A DNA stretch of 64,000 nt from Closterium sp. NIES-65 (lineage: Eukaryota > Streptophyta > Zygnematophyceae > Desmidiales > Closteriaceae). The notes below the pieces were generated by a model that was not told where the DNA came from, did no database searches, and worked only from the letters and a program-made list of their open reading frames with translations. The position numbers and the translations under genes were made by a program. The DNA lies in NCBI GenBank assembly GCA_948144175.1, contig CANXME010000211.1, forward strand, positions 59,782 through 123,781, read 5' to 3'. Positions 1 through 12,600 of the stretch are shown piece after piece (within the stretch, counting starts at the first letter, position 1; each line of letters begins with the position of its first letter).

Positions 1-12
1 AAAATGGTGCAT

Positions 13-47
13 CGGCCAGTCTGGCCGGCATTTCGCACTTATAGTGC
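13..47 (+). repeat. Representative twin dyad of satellite A monomer
   Basis: Positions 13-27 read CGGCCAGTCTGGCCG, two 6-bp arms around GTC. Positions 35-47 read GCACTTATAGTGC, two 5-bp arms around TAT. The pair recurs with the same spacing in most A monomers in both orientations. The first dyad also fits GGCCNNNNNGGCC, the SfiI recognition sequence. A role in protein binding or hairpin formation is inference only. Confidence 0.85.
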
Positions 48-3000
48 AAGCAGGGCCAAGGAGAACGGAAACGCTCATTTCTAAAAAAAGTAAAGGGAAT
101 CTAGCGGTCTCACTCGATCAGAAGGTGGGAAATATGTAAATCTAGTGAGCTAATAAGGTTCGGAAGGAATCTAGTGCATATGTATATGGAAACTGGTGCA
201 TTGGCCAGGTCGGTCAGTATGGGAACTTAGAGTGCAAATGCCTGGGAGAACGGAACCGCTCAGATCTCGCATAATACACGGAATCTAGTGGTCTCACTTA
301 AATATAAGGTAGGAAATATATTCATCTAGTGAACGTAAGGGTTTGAAAGGTAACTAACGCACATGTGTAGAGAAAATGGTGCATCGGCCAGTCTGGCCGG
401 CATTTTGCACTTATGGTGCAAGTAGGGCCAAGGAGAATGGAAACACTCATTTCTCAAAAAGTAAAGGGAATCTAACGGTCTCACTCGATCAGAAGGTGGG
501 AAATATACAAATCTAGTGAGCTTATAAGTTTCGAAAGGAATCTAATGCATATGTATATGCAAAATGGTGCATTGGCCAGGTCGGTCAGTATGGGAACTTA
601 GAGTGCAAATCCCAGGGAGAACGGAAGCGCTCAAATCTTGCATAGTACACGGAATCTAGTGGTCTCACTCAAATATAAAGTAGGAAATAAATTCATCTAG
701 AGAACGTAAGGATTTGAAAGCTAACTAACGCACATGTGTAGAGAAAATGGTGCATCGGCCAGTCTGGCCGGCATTTCGCACTTTTAGTGCAAGTAGGGCC
801 AAGGAGAACGGAAACGCTAATTTCTCAAAAAGTAAAGGGAATATAGCGATCTCACTCGATCGGAAGGTGGGAAATATGTAAATCTAGTGAGCTAATAAGG
901 TTCGGAAGGAATCTAATGCATATGTATATGGAAAGTGGTGCATTGGCCAGGTTGGTCAGTATGGGAACTTAGAGTGCAAATGCCTGGGAGAACGGAACCG
1001 CTCAGATCTCGCATAATACACGGAATCTAGTGGTCTCACTTAAATATAAGGTAGGAAATATATTCATCTAGTGAACGTAAGGGTTTGAAAGGTAACTAAC
1101 GCACATGTGTAGAGAAAATGGTGCATCGGCCAGTCTGGCCGGCAATTCGCACTCATAGTGCAGGTGGGGCCAGGGAGAACGGAAACGCTCGTTTCTCAAA
1201 AAGTAGAGGGAATCTAACGGTCTCACTCGATCAGAAGGTGGGAAATATATACATCTAGTGAGCTAATAAGGTTCGAAAGGAATCTAATGCATATGTATAT
1301 GAGAAAATGGTGCATTGGCCAGGTCTGGTCAGTATGGGAACTTAGAGTGCAAATGTCAGGGAGAACGGAAGCGCTCAGATCTCGCATAGTACACGGAATC
1401 TAGTGGTCTCACTCAAATAGAAGGTAGGAAATAAATTCATCTAGTGAACGTAAGGGTTTGAAAGGTAACTAACGCACATGTATAGAGAAAATGGTGCATC
1501 GGCCAGTCTGGCCGGCATTTCGCACTTATAGTGCAAGTAGGGCCAAGGAGAACGGAAACGCTCATTTCTCAAAACGTAGACGGAATCTAGCGGTCTCTAC
1601 TCGATCAGAAGGTGGGAAATATATAAATCTAGTGAGCTAATAAGGTTCGAAAGGAATCTAATGCATATGTATATGGAAAATGGTGCATTGGCCAGGTCGG
1701 TCAGTATGGGAACTTAGAGTGCAAATGCCTGGGAGAACGGAAGCGCTCAGATCTCGCATAGTACACGGAATCTAGTGGTCTCACTCAAATAGAAGGTAGG
1801 AAATAAATTCATCTAGTGAACGTAAGGGTTTGAAAGGTAACTAACGCACATGTATAGAGAAAATGGTGCATCGGCCAGTCTGGCCGGCATTTCGCACTTA
1901 TAGTGCAAGTAGGGCCAAGGAGAACGGAAACGCTCATTTCTCAAAACGTAGACGGAATCTAGCGGTCTTATTCGATCAGAAGGTGGGAAATATATAAATC
2001 TAGTGAGCTAATAAGGTTCGAAAGGAATCTAATGCATATGTATATGGAAAATGGTGCATTGGCCAGGTCGGTCAGTATGGGAACTTAGAGTGCAAATGCC
2101 TGGGAGAACGGAAGCGCTCAGATCTCGCATAGTACACGGAATCTAGTGGTCTCACTCAAATAGAAGGTAGGAAATAAATTCATCTAGTGAACGTAAGGGT
2201 TTGAAAGGTAACTAACGCACATGTGTAGAGAAAATGGTGCATCGGCCAGTCTGGCCGGCATTTCGCACTTATAGTGCAAGTAGGGCCAAGGAGAACGGAA
2301 ACGCTCATTTCTCAAAAATTAAAGCGAATCTAGCGGTCTCACTCGATCAGAAGGTGGGAAATATATAAATCTAGTGAGCTAATAAGGTTCAGAAGGAATC
2401 TAAGGCATATGTATATGGAAGGTGGTGCATTGGCCAGGTCGGTCAGTATGGGAACTTAGAGTGCAAATGCCTGGGAGAACGGAAGCGCTCAGATCTCGCA
2501 TAGTACACGGAATCTAGTGGTCTCACTCAAATATAAGGTAGGAAATAAATTCATCTAGTGAACGTAAGGGTTTGAAAGATAACTAACGCACATGTGTAGA
2601 GAAAATGGTGCATCGGCGAGTCTGGCCGGCATTTTGCACTTATAGTGCAGGTGGGGCCAGGGAGAACGGAAACGCCCATTTCTCAAAAAGTAAAGGAAAT
2701 CTAGCGGTCTCACTCAATCTGAAGGTGAAAAATATATAAATCTAGTGAGCTAATAAGGTTTGGAAGGAATCTAATGCATATGTATATGGAAAGTGGTGCA
2801 TTGGCCAGGTCGGTCAGTATGGGAACTTAGAGTGCAAATGCCTGGAAGAACGGAACCGCTGAGATCTCGCATAATACACGGAATCTACTAGTCTCACTCA
2901 AATAGAAGGTAGGAAATAAATTCATCTAGTGAACGTAAGGGTTTGAAAGGTAACTAACGCACATGTGTAGAGAAAATGGTGCATCGGCCAGTCTGGCCGG

Positions 3001-6000
3001 CATTTCGCACTTATAGTGCAAGTAGGGCCAAGGAGAACGGAAACGCTCATTTCTCAAAACGTAGAGGGAATCTAGCGGTCTTATTCGATCAGAAGGTGGG
3101 AAATATATAAATCTAGTGAGCTAATAAGGTTCGAAAGGAATCTAATGCATATGTATATGGAAAATGGTGCGTTGGCCAGGTCGGTCAGTATGGGAACTTA
3201 GAGTGCAAATGCCAGGGAGAACGGAAGCGCTCAGATCTCGCATAGTACACGGAATCTAGTGGTCTCACTCAAATAGAAGGTAGGAAATAAATTCATCTAG
3301 TGAACGTAAGGGTTTGAAAGGTAACTAACGCACATGTGTAGAGAAAATGGTGCATCGGCCAGTCTGGCCGGCATTTCGCACTCATAGTGCAGGTGGGGCC
3401 AGGGAGAACGGAAACGCTCGTTTCTCAAAAAGTAGAGGGAATCTAACGGTCTCACTCGATCAGAAGGTGGGAAATATATACATCTAGTTAGCTAAAAAGG
3501 TTTGAAATGTATTCAACGCACATGTATAGAGAAAATGGTGTATTGGCCAGGTCGCTCGGTATCTGAACTTAAAATGCAAATGCCAGGGAGAACGGAAGCG
3601 CTCAGATCTCGCATAGTACACGGAATCAAGTGGTCTCACTCAAATAGAAAGTAGGAAATATATTCATCTAGTGAACCTAAGGGTTTGAAAGGTAACTAAC
3701 GCACATGTGTAGAGAAAATTGTGCATCGGCCAGTCTGGCCGGCATTTCGCACTTATAGTGCAACCAGGGCCAAGGAGAACGGAAACGCTCATTTCTTAAA
3801 AAGTAGAGGGAATCTAGCGGTCTCACTCGATCACAAGGTGGGAAATATATAAATCTAGTGAGCTAATAAGGTTCGAAATGAATCTAATGCATATGTATAT
3901 GGAAAATGGTGCATTGGCCAGGTCGGTCAGTATGGGAACTTAGAGTGCAAATGCCAGGGAGAACGGAAGCGCTCAGATCTCGCATAGTACACGGAATCTA
4001 GTGGTCTCACTCAAATAAAGGTAGGAAATAAATTCATCTAGTGAACGTAAGGGTTTGAAAGGTAACTAACGCACATGTGTAGAGAAAATGGTGCGTCGGC
4101 CAGTCTGGCCGGCATTTCGCACTTATAGTGCAAGTAGGGCCAAGGAGAACGGAAACGCTCATTTCTCAAAAAGTAAAGGGAATCTAGCGGTCTCACTCGA
4201 TCAGAGGGTGGGAAATATATAAATCTAGTGAGCTAATAAGGTTCGAAAGGAATCTAAGGCATATGTATATGGAAGTTGGTGCATTGGCCAGGTCGGTCAG
4301 TATGGGAACTTAGAGTGCAAATGCCTGGGAGAACGGAACCGCTCAGATCTCGCATAGTACACGGAATCTAGTGGTCTCACTTAAATATAAGGTAGGAAAT
4401 AAATTCATCTAGTGAACGTAAGGGTTTGAAAGGTAACTAACCCACATGTGTAGAGAAAATGGTGCATCGGCAAGTCTGGCCAGCATTTCGCACTTATAGT
4501 GCAGGTGGGGCCAGGGAGAACAGAAACGCCCATTTCTCAAAAAGTAAAGGAAATCTAGTGGTCTCACTCAATCAGAAGGTGAAAAATATATAAATCTAGT
4601 GAGCTAATAAGGTTTGGAAGGAATCTAATGCATATGTATATGGAAAGTGGTGCATTGGCCAGGTCGGTCACTATGGGAACTTAGAGTGCAAATGCCTGGA
4701 AGAACGGAACCGCTGAGATCTCGCATAATACACGGAATCTAGTGGTCTCACTCAAATAGAAGGTAGGAAATAAATTCATCTAGTGAACGTAAGGGTTTGA
4801 AAGGTAACTAACGCACATGTGTAGAGAAAATGGTGCATCGGCCAGTCTGGCTGGCATTTCGCACTCATAGTGCAGGTGGGGCCTGGGAGAACGGAAACGG
4901 TCATTTCTCAAAAAGTATAGGGAATCTAACGGTCTCACTCGATCAGAAGGTGGGACATTTATAAATCTAGTCAGCTAAAAAGGTTTGAAATGTATTCAAC
5001 GCACATGTATAGAGAAAATGGTGCATTGGCCAGGTCGGTCAGTATCGGAACTTAAAATGCAAATGCCAGGGAGAACGGAAGCGCTCAGATCTGGCATAGT
5101 ACGCGGAATCTAGTGGTCTCACTCAAATAGAAGGTAGGAAATAAATTCATCTAAGGAACGTAAGGGTTTGAAAGGTAACTAACGCACATGTGTAGAGAAA
5201 ATGGTGCATCGGCCAGTCTGGCCGGCATTTCGCACTCATAGTGCAGGTGGGGCCTGGGAGAACGGAAACGGCTCAGTTTCTCAAAAAGTATAGGGAATCT
5301 AACGGTCTCACTCGATCAGAAGGTGGGACATATATAAATCTAGTCAGCTAAAAAGGTTTGAAATGTATTCAACGCACATGTATAGAGAAAATGGTGCATT
5401 GGCCAGGTCGGTCAGTATCAGAACTTAAAATGCAAATGCCAGGGAGAACGGAAGCGCTCAGATCTGGCATAGTACGCGGAATCTAGTGGTCTCACTCAAA
5501 TAGAAGGTAGGAAATAAATTCATATAGTGAACGTAAGGGTTTGAAAGGTAACTAACGCACATGTGTAGAGAAAATGGTGCATCGGCCAGTCTGGCCGGCA
5601 TTTCGCACTCATAGTGCAGGTGGGGCCACGGAGAACGGAAACGCTCATTTCTTAAAAAGTAGAGGGAATCTAGCGGTCTCACTCGATCAGAAGGTGGGAA
5701 ATATATAAATCTAGTGAGCTAAAAAGGTTGGAAAGGAATCTAATGCATATGTATATGGAAAGTGGTGCATTGGCCAGGTCGGTCAGTATGGCAACTTAGA
5801 GTGCAAATGCCTGGGAGAACGGAACCGCTCAGATCTCGCATAATACACGAAATCTAGTGGTCTCACTCACATATAAGGTAGGAAATATATTAATCTAGTG
5901 AACGTAAGGGTTTGAAAGGTAACTAACGCACATGTGTAGAGAAAATGGTGCATCGGCCAGTCTGGCCGGCATTTCGCACTCATAGTGCAAGTGGGGCCAG

Positions 6001-9000
6001 GAAGAATGGAAACGCTCGTTTCTCAAAAAGTAGAGGGAATCTAACGGTCTCGCTTGATCAGAAGGTGGAAAATATATAAATCTAGTCAGCTAAAAAGGTT
6101 TGAAATGTATTCAATGCACATGTATAGAGAAAATGGTGCATTGACCAGTGCGGTCAGTATCGGAACTTAGAGTGCAAATGCCAGGGAGAACGGAAGCGCT
6201 CAGAACTCGCATAGTACACGGAATCAAGTGGTCTCACTCAAATAGAAGGTAGAAAATATATTCATCTAGTGAACGTAAGGGTTTGAAAGGTAACTAACGC
6301 ACATGTGTAGAGAAAAATGTGCATCGGCCAGTCTGGCCGGCATTTCGCACTTATAGTGCAAGTAGGGCCAAGGAGAACGGAAACGCCCATTTCTCAAAAT
6401 GTAAAGGGAATCTAGCGGTCTCACTCGATCAGAAGGTGGGAAATATATATATCTAGTGAGCTAAAAGGGTTGGAAAGGAATCTAATGCATATGTATATGC
6501 AAAATGGTGCATTGGTCAGGTCGGTCAGTATGGGAACTTAGAGTGCAAATTCCTAGGAGAACGAAAGCGCTCAGATCTCGCATAGTACACGGAATCTAGT
6601 GGTCTCACTCAAATATAAGGTAGGAAATATATTAATCGTTTGAACGTAAGGGTCTGAAGGTTAACTAACGCACATGTGTAGAGAAAATGGTGCATCGGCC
6701 AGTCTGGCCGGCATTTTGCACTTATAGTGCAAGTGGGGCCAGGGAGAACGGAAATGCTCGTTTCTCAAAAAGTAAAGGGAATCTAGCGGTCTCACTCGAT
6801 CAGAAGGTGGGAAATATATAAATCTAGTCAGCTAATAAGGTTTGAAAGGAATCTAATGCATATGTACATGGAAAATGGTGCATTGGCCATGTCGGTCAGT
6901 ATCGGAACAAAAAATGCAAATGCTAGGGAGAACGGAAGCGCTCAGATCTCGCATAGTACACGGAATCAAGTGGTCTCACTCAAATAGAAAGTAGGAAATA
7001 TATTCATCTAGTGAACGTAAGGGTTTGAAAGGTAACTAACGCACATGTGTAGAGAAAATGGTGCATCGGCCAGTCTGGCCGGCATTTCGCACTTATAGTG
7101 CAAGTAGGGCCAAGGAGAACGAAAACGCTCATTTCTCAAAAAGTAAAGGGAATCTAGCGGTCTCACTTGATCAGAAGGTGGGAAATTTATAAATCTAGTG
7201 AGCTAATAAGGTTTGAAAGGCATCTAATGCACATGTATATAGAAAATGGTGCATTGGCGAGGTCGGTCAGTATGGGAACTTAAAGTGCAAATGCCTAGGA
7301 GAACAGAACCGCTCAGATCTCGCATAGTACACAGAATCTAGTGGTCTCACTCAAATGTAAGGTAGGAAATATATTAATTGAGTGAACGTAAGGGTTTGAA
7401 AGGTAACTAACGCACATGTGTAGAGAAAATGGTGCATCGGCCAGTCTGGCCGGCATTTCGCACTTATAGTGCAAGTAGGGCCAAGGAGAACGAAAACGCT
7501 CATTTCTCAAAAAGTAAAGGGAATCTAGCGGTCCCACTCGATCAAAAGGTGGAAAATATAGAAATCTAGTGAGCTAATAAGGTTCGGAAGGAATCTAATG
7601 CATATGTATATGGAAAGTGGTGCATTGGCCAGGTCGGTCAGTATGGGAACTTAGAGTGCAAATACCTGGGAGAACGGAACCGCTCAGATCTCGCATAATA
7701 CACGGAATCTAGTGGTCTCACTCAAATATAAGGTAGGAAATATATTCATCTAGTGAACGTAAGGGTTTGAAAGGTAACTAACGCACATGTGTAGAGAAAA
7801 TGGTGCATCGGCCAGTCTGGCCGGCATTTCGCACTCATAGTGCAGGTGGGGCCACGGAGAACGGAAACGCTCGTTTCTCAAAAAGTAGAGGGAATCTAAC
7901 GGTCTGACTCGATCAGAAGGTGGGAAATATATAAATCAAGTCAGCTAAAAAGGTTTGAAATGTATTCTACGCACATGTATAGAGAAAATGGTGCATTGGC
8001 CAGGTCGGTCAGTATCGGAACTTAAAATGCAAATGCCAGGGAGAACGGAAGCGCTCAGATCTCGCATAGTACACGGAATCAAGTGGTCTCACTCAAATAG
8101 AAAGTAGGAAATATATACATCTAGTGAACGTAAGGGTTTGAAAGGTAACTAACGCACATGTGTAGAGAAAATTGTGCATCGGCCAGTCTGGCCGGCATTT
8201 CGCACTTATAGTGCAACTAGGGCCAAGGAGAACGAAAACGCTCATTTCTCAAAAAGTAGAGGGAATCTAGCGGTCTCACTCGATCAGAAGGTGGGAAATA
8301 TTTAAATCTAGTGAGCTAATAAGGTTCGAAAGGAATCTAAAGCATATGTATATGGAAAATGGTGCATTGGCCAGGTCGGTCAGTATGGGAACTTAGAGTG
8401 CAAATGCCAGGGAGAACGGAAGCGCTCAGATCTCGCATAGTACACGGAATCTAGTGGTCTCACTCAAATAGAAGGTAGGAAATAAATTCATCTAGTGAAC
8501 GTAAGGGTTTGAAAGGTAACTAACGCACATGTGTAGAGAAAATGGTGCATCGGCCAGTCTGGCCGGCATTTCGCACTTATAGTGCAAGTAGGGCCAAGTA
8601 GAACGGAAACGCCCATTTATCAAAAAGTAAAGGGAATCTAGCGGTCTCACTCGATCAGAAGGTGGGAAATATATAAATCTAGTGAGCTAATAAGGTTCGG
8701 AAGGAATCTAATGCATATGTATATGGAAAGTGGTGCGTTGGCCAGGTCGGTTAGTATGGGAACTTAGAGTGCAAATGCCTGGGAGAACGGAACCGCTCAG
8801 ATCTCGCACAATACACGGAATCTAGTGGTCTCACTCAAATATAAGGTAGGAAATATATTCATCTAGTGAACGTAAGGGATTGAAAGGTAACTAACGCACA
8901 TGTGTGGAGAAAATAGTGCATCGGCCAGTCTGGCCGGCATTTCGCACTCATAGTGCAGGTGGGGCCACGGAGAACGGAAACGCTCGTTTCTCAAAAAGTA

Positions 9001-9297
9001 GAAGGAATCTAACGGTCTCACTCAATCAGAAGGTGGGAAATATATAAATATAGTCAGCTAAAAAGGTTTGAAATGTATTCAACGCACATGTATAGAGAAA
9101 ATGGTGCATTGGCCAGGTCGGTCAGTATCGGAACTTAAAATGCAAATGCCAGGGAGAACGGAAGCGCTCAGATCTCGCATAGTACACGGAATCAAGTGGT
9201 CTCACTCAAATAAAAAGTAGGAAATATATTCATCTAGTGAACGTAAGGGTTTGAAAGGTAACTAACGCACATGTGTAGAGAAAATTGTGCATCGGCC

Positions 9298-9302
9298 AGT
9301 CT
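9298..9302. repeat. Target-site duplication, left copy (AGTCT)
   Basis: The five bases AGTCT directly abut the left LTR and are repeated exactly at 16946-16950 beyond the right LTR. A 5-bp duplication is usual for copia integrase. The left flank (CGGCC) and right flank are the two halves of the satellite A dyad. Confidence 0.97.
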
Positions 9303-9435
9303 TGAGAAAGTACGAACGAGAAGTGAATGACTATGAAAAAGAAGTGGGTACAAATAGGAAACCCTAATTGGGTTGTACCCCCTATGGGATACCCCACTAT
9401 AGCCTACAGAAATAAGTAAGCTATATGTTCTGACA
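9303..9435 (-). repeat. 3' LTR of copia element (133 bp)
   Basis: Read in element sense it begins TGTCAGAACA and ends CTTTCTCA, giving the expected TG...CA ends. It is identical base for base to the LTR at 16813-16945. At 133 bp it is short for a plant copia LTR. It contains AAACCCTAA at 9359-9367 (plus strand), a telo-box-like motif forming one side of an AACCC-TAATT-GGGTT dyad. Confidence 0.97.
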
Positions 9436-9444
9436 CACCCCCAT
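9436..9444 (-). other. Polypurine tract
   Basis: In element sense the bases immediately before the 3' LTR read ATGGGGGTG. This purine-rich run fits the position of the plus-strand primer. It is short and interrupted by T, so the exact primer end is uncertain. A second G-rich run lies a little further from the LTR. Confidence 0.6.
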
Positions 9445-9647
9445 AGGCAAAGTGGGGGAGAACAAGGGGTCACAAGACCAGTCAAGCAAAGCAAAGCAAA
9501 GCTCAGGGTGGATCACAAAGTCACCACGCATTCCGAGCACAAGTTCAAAGGCCAGAAGGCCAGTTCACATGCAAGATCATATATAGAGATATAAAAGAGT
9601 CAAGCAAGCAAGAGCAAGAGTATATATAGGTGAAGGTACAAGCAAGG
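9445..9647 (-). other. 3' untranslated region of copia element
   Basis: About 200 bp between the Pol stop codon and the polypurine tract. It holds a short GCAAA microrepeat near 9485-9500 and a TATATATA run near 9621. No open frame of note lies here; a frame crossing the LTR edge into satellite A is accidental. Confidence 0.75.
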
Positions 9648-12600
9648 TCAAGAGCAGAGCAAGTGAGGCAAGACAGGCACAAGACCCAACTGCGTGCAAC
9701 AACGCTGATGATCACAAGGCGCAAGTGCCTTGGTGAAGACATCAGCAGTGTTGGCCTCAGAGGCCACGTACGCAAGTCGCAACTGTCCACGCTGCTGTAG
9801 CTCACGAGCAAGAAAGTAGCGGAGAGCAATGTGCTTCGTTCTGTGCTCCAGTCGCTGCTCTCGACACAAGGCCAGCATGGCCTTGTTGTCTACGTACAGG
9901 ACTGGAGGAGAACGAGGCGGCTCTCCAAGGTCGGTCAGCAGGTAGGTGAGCCAGCGTAACTCCTGTGCAGCCATAGCCCCAGCGTAGATCTCAGCCTCAC
10001 AACTGGAGCCGAGAACAGAAGACGAGCGGGTAGCCCGCCACGAGACAGAGCCGGAACCAAGGCTGAAGGAGTAACCCTGTGACGACCGCTGCGTAGCCTG
10101 GTCGTCAGCCCAAGAAGCGTCTGCGTGCCCAGTGAGGACCACTGGACTGCGCCCTCCAAGCACTAGCCCCATGCCCGACGTACTGCACAAGTAGCGCAAC
10201 ACCCTCTTTGCTGCAGCCATGTGCTCTGGTCGGTGTCTCCCAGGAGCAACAAAGCGTGCAAGAATGCTAAGAGGGTATGCGAGGTCAGGTCGTGTGCAGG
10301 TCATCAGGTACATGAGGCAGCCAACAAGCTCTGCAAACGGGCCACTCGACTCTACGGACTCATCCGAAGGCAGAGCTGAGAGTGAGTGGCGAGTAGGCAG
10401 AGGAGTGGCCTGAGGCGAGGAGTACGTGAAGCCGAAGCGCTGAAGGACCTGCTGCACCATGTGTGACTGAGTCAGGGTAATGGTGCGGCGTGCTCTATCC
10501 CGGGTGATCTGCAAGCCAAGGTAGCTGCGCAGTTCACCCAGGTCAGTGCACGTGTGTCTCTTCTGCAGCTCAGACTTCACGTAGGCGAGTCCAGCAGTGT
10601 CAGCTGTGGCAAAGACCAAGTCGTCGACGTACACGAGGATGTAGAACGGCGGCAGAGAGGTGTCGGTGCGCAGAAACAGCGACGGGTCGGCAGTAGAAGG
10701 AGCAAACCCAAGTGCCGCGAGCGTAGTCCTCAGTGTGTCGTGCCACTCACGTGGCGCCTGGCGGAGACCGTAGACTGGACGCCGGAGACTCCACTGGGTA
10801 CCAGGAGGGAAAGACCCAGTGAAGCCAGGTGGGCGGCGCAGCCAGATCTCCTCGTGCAGGCTGCCCTGCAAGAAAGCTGTGCTGAAGTCGAGAGAGTGCA
10901 GCTCATAGTCACGGTGAGCAGCAACGTGCAGCAGAACCCGAAGAGTGGTCATCTTCGGGGTGGGGGAGAAGGTCTGGAAGTAGTCAACCCCCTGCCGCTG
11001 ACTGAAGCCACGAGCCACGTAGCGCGCCTTGAAGACAGGCGGAGAACCCGGCGGCCGCTTCACCCTGAAAATCCACATGCCACTGACGATGTTCGCCCCA
11101 GGAGGGGGTACAGCGTCAACGTAGGTGCCTGTGGACTTCCAGGAAGCCATCTCTGCATCCATAGCTGCCTGCCACTGAGAGGAGTAGGGACCCTCTATCG
11201 CCTCCGCGTAAGAGCGCGGAGTCGGGATGTCTGGTGCATCCGGGTCTCCCTCAGGGGCTAGCAGTACAGACGCGAGACGAGGTGAAGCGGCAGCCAGACA
11301 CTGGAACTCCTCCTGCCTGTCCTCAAGGACGTCCGTGCCAAGGGCACACTCACCCCCGACGGACGGAGGACAGGCGGACTCAGACTCAGTGACAAGACGA
11401 GCAGCGTAGTCGAGACGACAGCGCGCAGCAAAGTCGACAAGCTCAGTGACAAGGGCAGACGCAGCAGACGACTCGAAGGAAGGGTCAGTGACAGCAGTAG
11501 CAAGGAGACGCGTGACAGTAGGACTGGCAGCACGAAGAGAGTCCGACTCCGGGTCGGCAAGAGCAGGAAGAGAGGAAGCAGGAGGAGAAGGCAAAGGGGC
11601 ACGCAGAGGAGCAGTGGACGGACGCAGCGACATCCGGTGCGTGCCAGGGACAGGAGGAGGACGCTGACGCGAACCGCGACCACTAGCGCGCGCAGGACGA
11701 ACAGGCGACGCAGGACGAGACGCAGGCTCACGACGCTCAGTAAGACCTCCAGTCGGACCAGCGTAGGGAGAAGGAGCAGGCAAAGGGGAGGCAGGCTGTA
11801 GCTGTGGCTGTGACTGGACAGGCTGCGGACCCTCTACGGGAGGAGGAGAAGGTGTAAGACCAAGAACCTGCTGAAGGAGCGGAACGAAGTAAGGTCGGGG
11901 CCGCGCGGCGACGCTAGAAACAGCTGGAACAGCGCCAGCAGCCCCGGCCGGAGCACCCACTCCAGCAGCACCTCCAGCAGCACCACCAGAGGCCCCAGAA
12001 GCAGCACCAGGAGTACCCGCAGGCGGACCGCCAGCGGCAGGCTCAGCGACAACACCCTCAGCAGTACCAGCTCCAGGAGAACTCTCAGACCCAGCAGCTC
12101 CAACACCCAAAGGACGAGCACCGTCGGGACGCGCGACAGCAGTACCCTCTGCAGCCGAAGAACCACCAGCACCAGCAGCACGCCTCCAGCGCCTGGCAAA
12201 CCACTCACGCAGCTCCGGTGGGGAGAGTGGCTCCCGGCGAGACGAAGCACCCCCAGGCTCAGCACCCCCAGGCTCAGTACCCCCAGGCTCAGCACCCCCA
12301 GGCTCAGCACCCCCAGGCACAGCACCCCCAGGCTCAGCACCCCCAGGCTCAGCACCCCCAGGCTCAGCACCCCCAGGCTCAGCACCCCCAGGCTCAGCAC
12401 CCCTAGGCTCAGCACCAGCAGCAGCACCAGAGTCCCCAGTGACCTCGACAGGCTCGACCGCGTCTACCTGGGACACACCTGAAGGGGCAGGACCCTGAGG
12501 GGGGAGGGGGACTACCGGGGGGGGGCCTGGGACCAAGAAGAGCGGGGGTGGGGGGAGGGACGGAGTGCGGTAGGGGAAGAGGCGGTAGTAGGGTACCGAC

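Larger units (their letters stand above)
1..9302 (+). repeat. Satellite A array, forward orientation (about 371-bp dimer)
   Basis: This is a tandem array whose unit is a dimer of two related but diverged monomers. Monomer A (about 188 bp) begins AAAATGGTGCATCGGCC and monomer B (about 183 bp) begins AAAATGGTGCATTGGCC. A-starts at 1, 373, 744 and 1115 give periods of 371-372 bp. Monomer A carries the dyads CGGCCAGTCTGGCCG and GCACTTATAGTGC; B lacks perfect versions. A second subtype (A'/B') alternates with the first. A' reads CACTCATAGTGCAGG and ends in GTATAGAG like a B monomer; B' has CGGAACTTAAAATGC. I see no gene in this stretch. Short open frames here start at GTG and are interrupted in most copies. 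Confidence 0.97.

Noticed and set aside
28..45. CENP-B-box-like site near TTTCGCACTTATAG
   Set aside because: Only the TTCG start resembles the box; the required CGGG half is absent.
5458..5682. Recurring minus-strand frames of 60-112 residues in satellite A (also at 7313, 19065, 21651, 23133, 25389, 30740 and 34082; plus strand at 38473 and 44409)
   Set aside because: They are the same phase of the satellite read repeatedly. The one I checked (5458) starts at GTG, and neighbouring monomers break the frame. No coding signal beyond repetition.
9359..9367. Interstitial telomere repeat
   Set aside because: A single AAACCCTAA inside each LTR, not tandem. Kept only as a possible telo-box.
10554..11261. 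235-residue plus-strand frame opposite the RT region, and other frames overlapping Pol
   Set aside because: Shadows of the GC-rich Gag-Pol frame with no recognisable domain.
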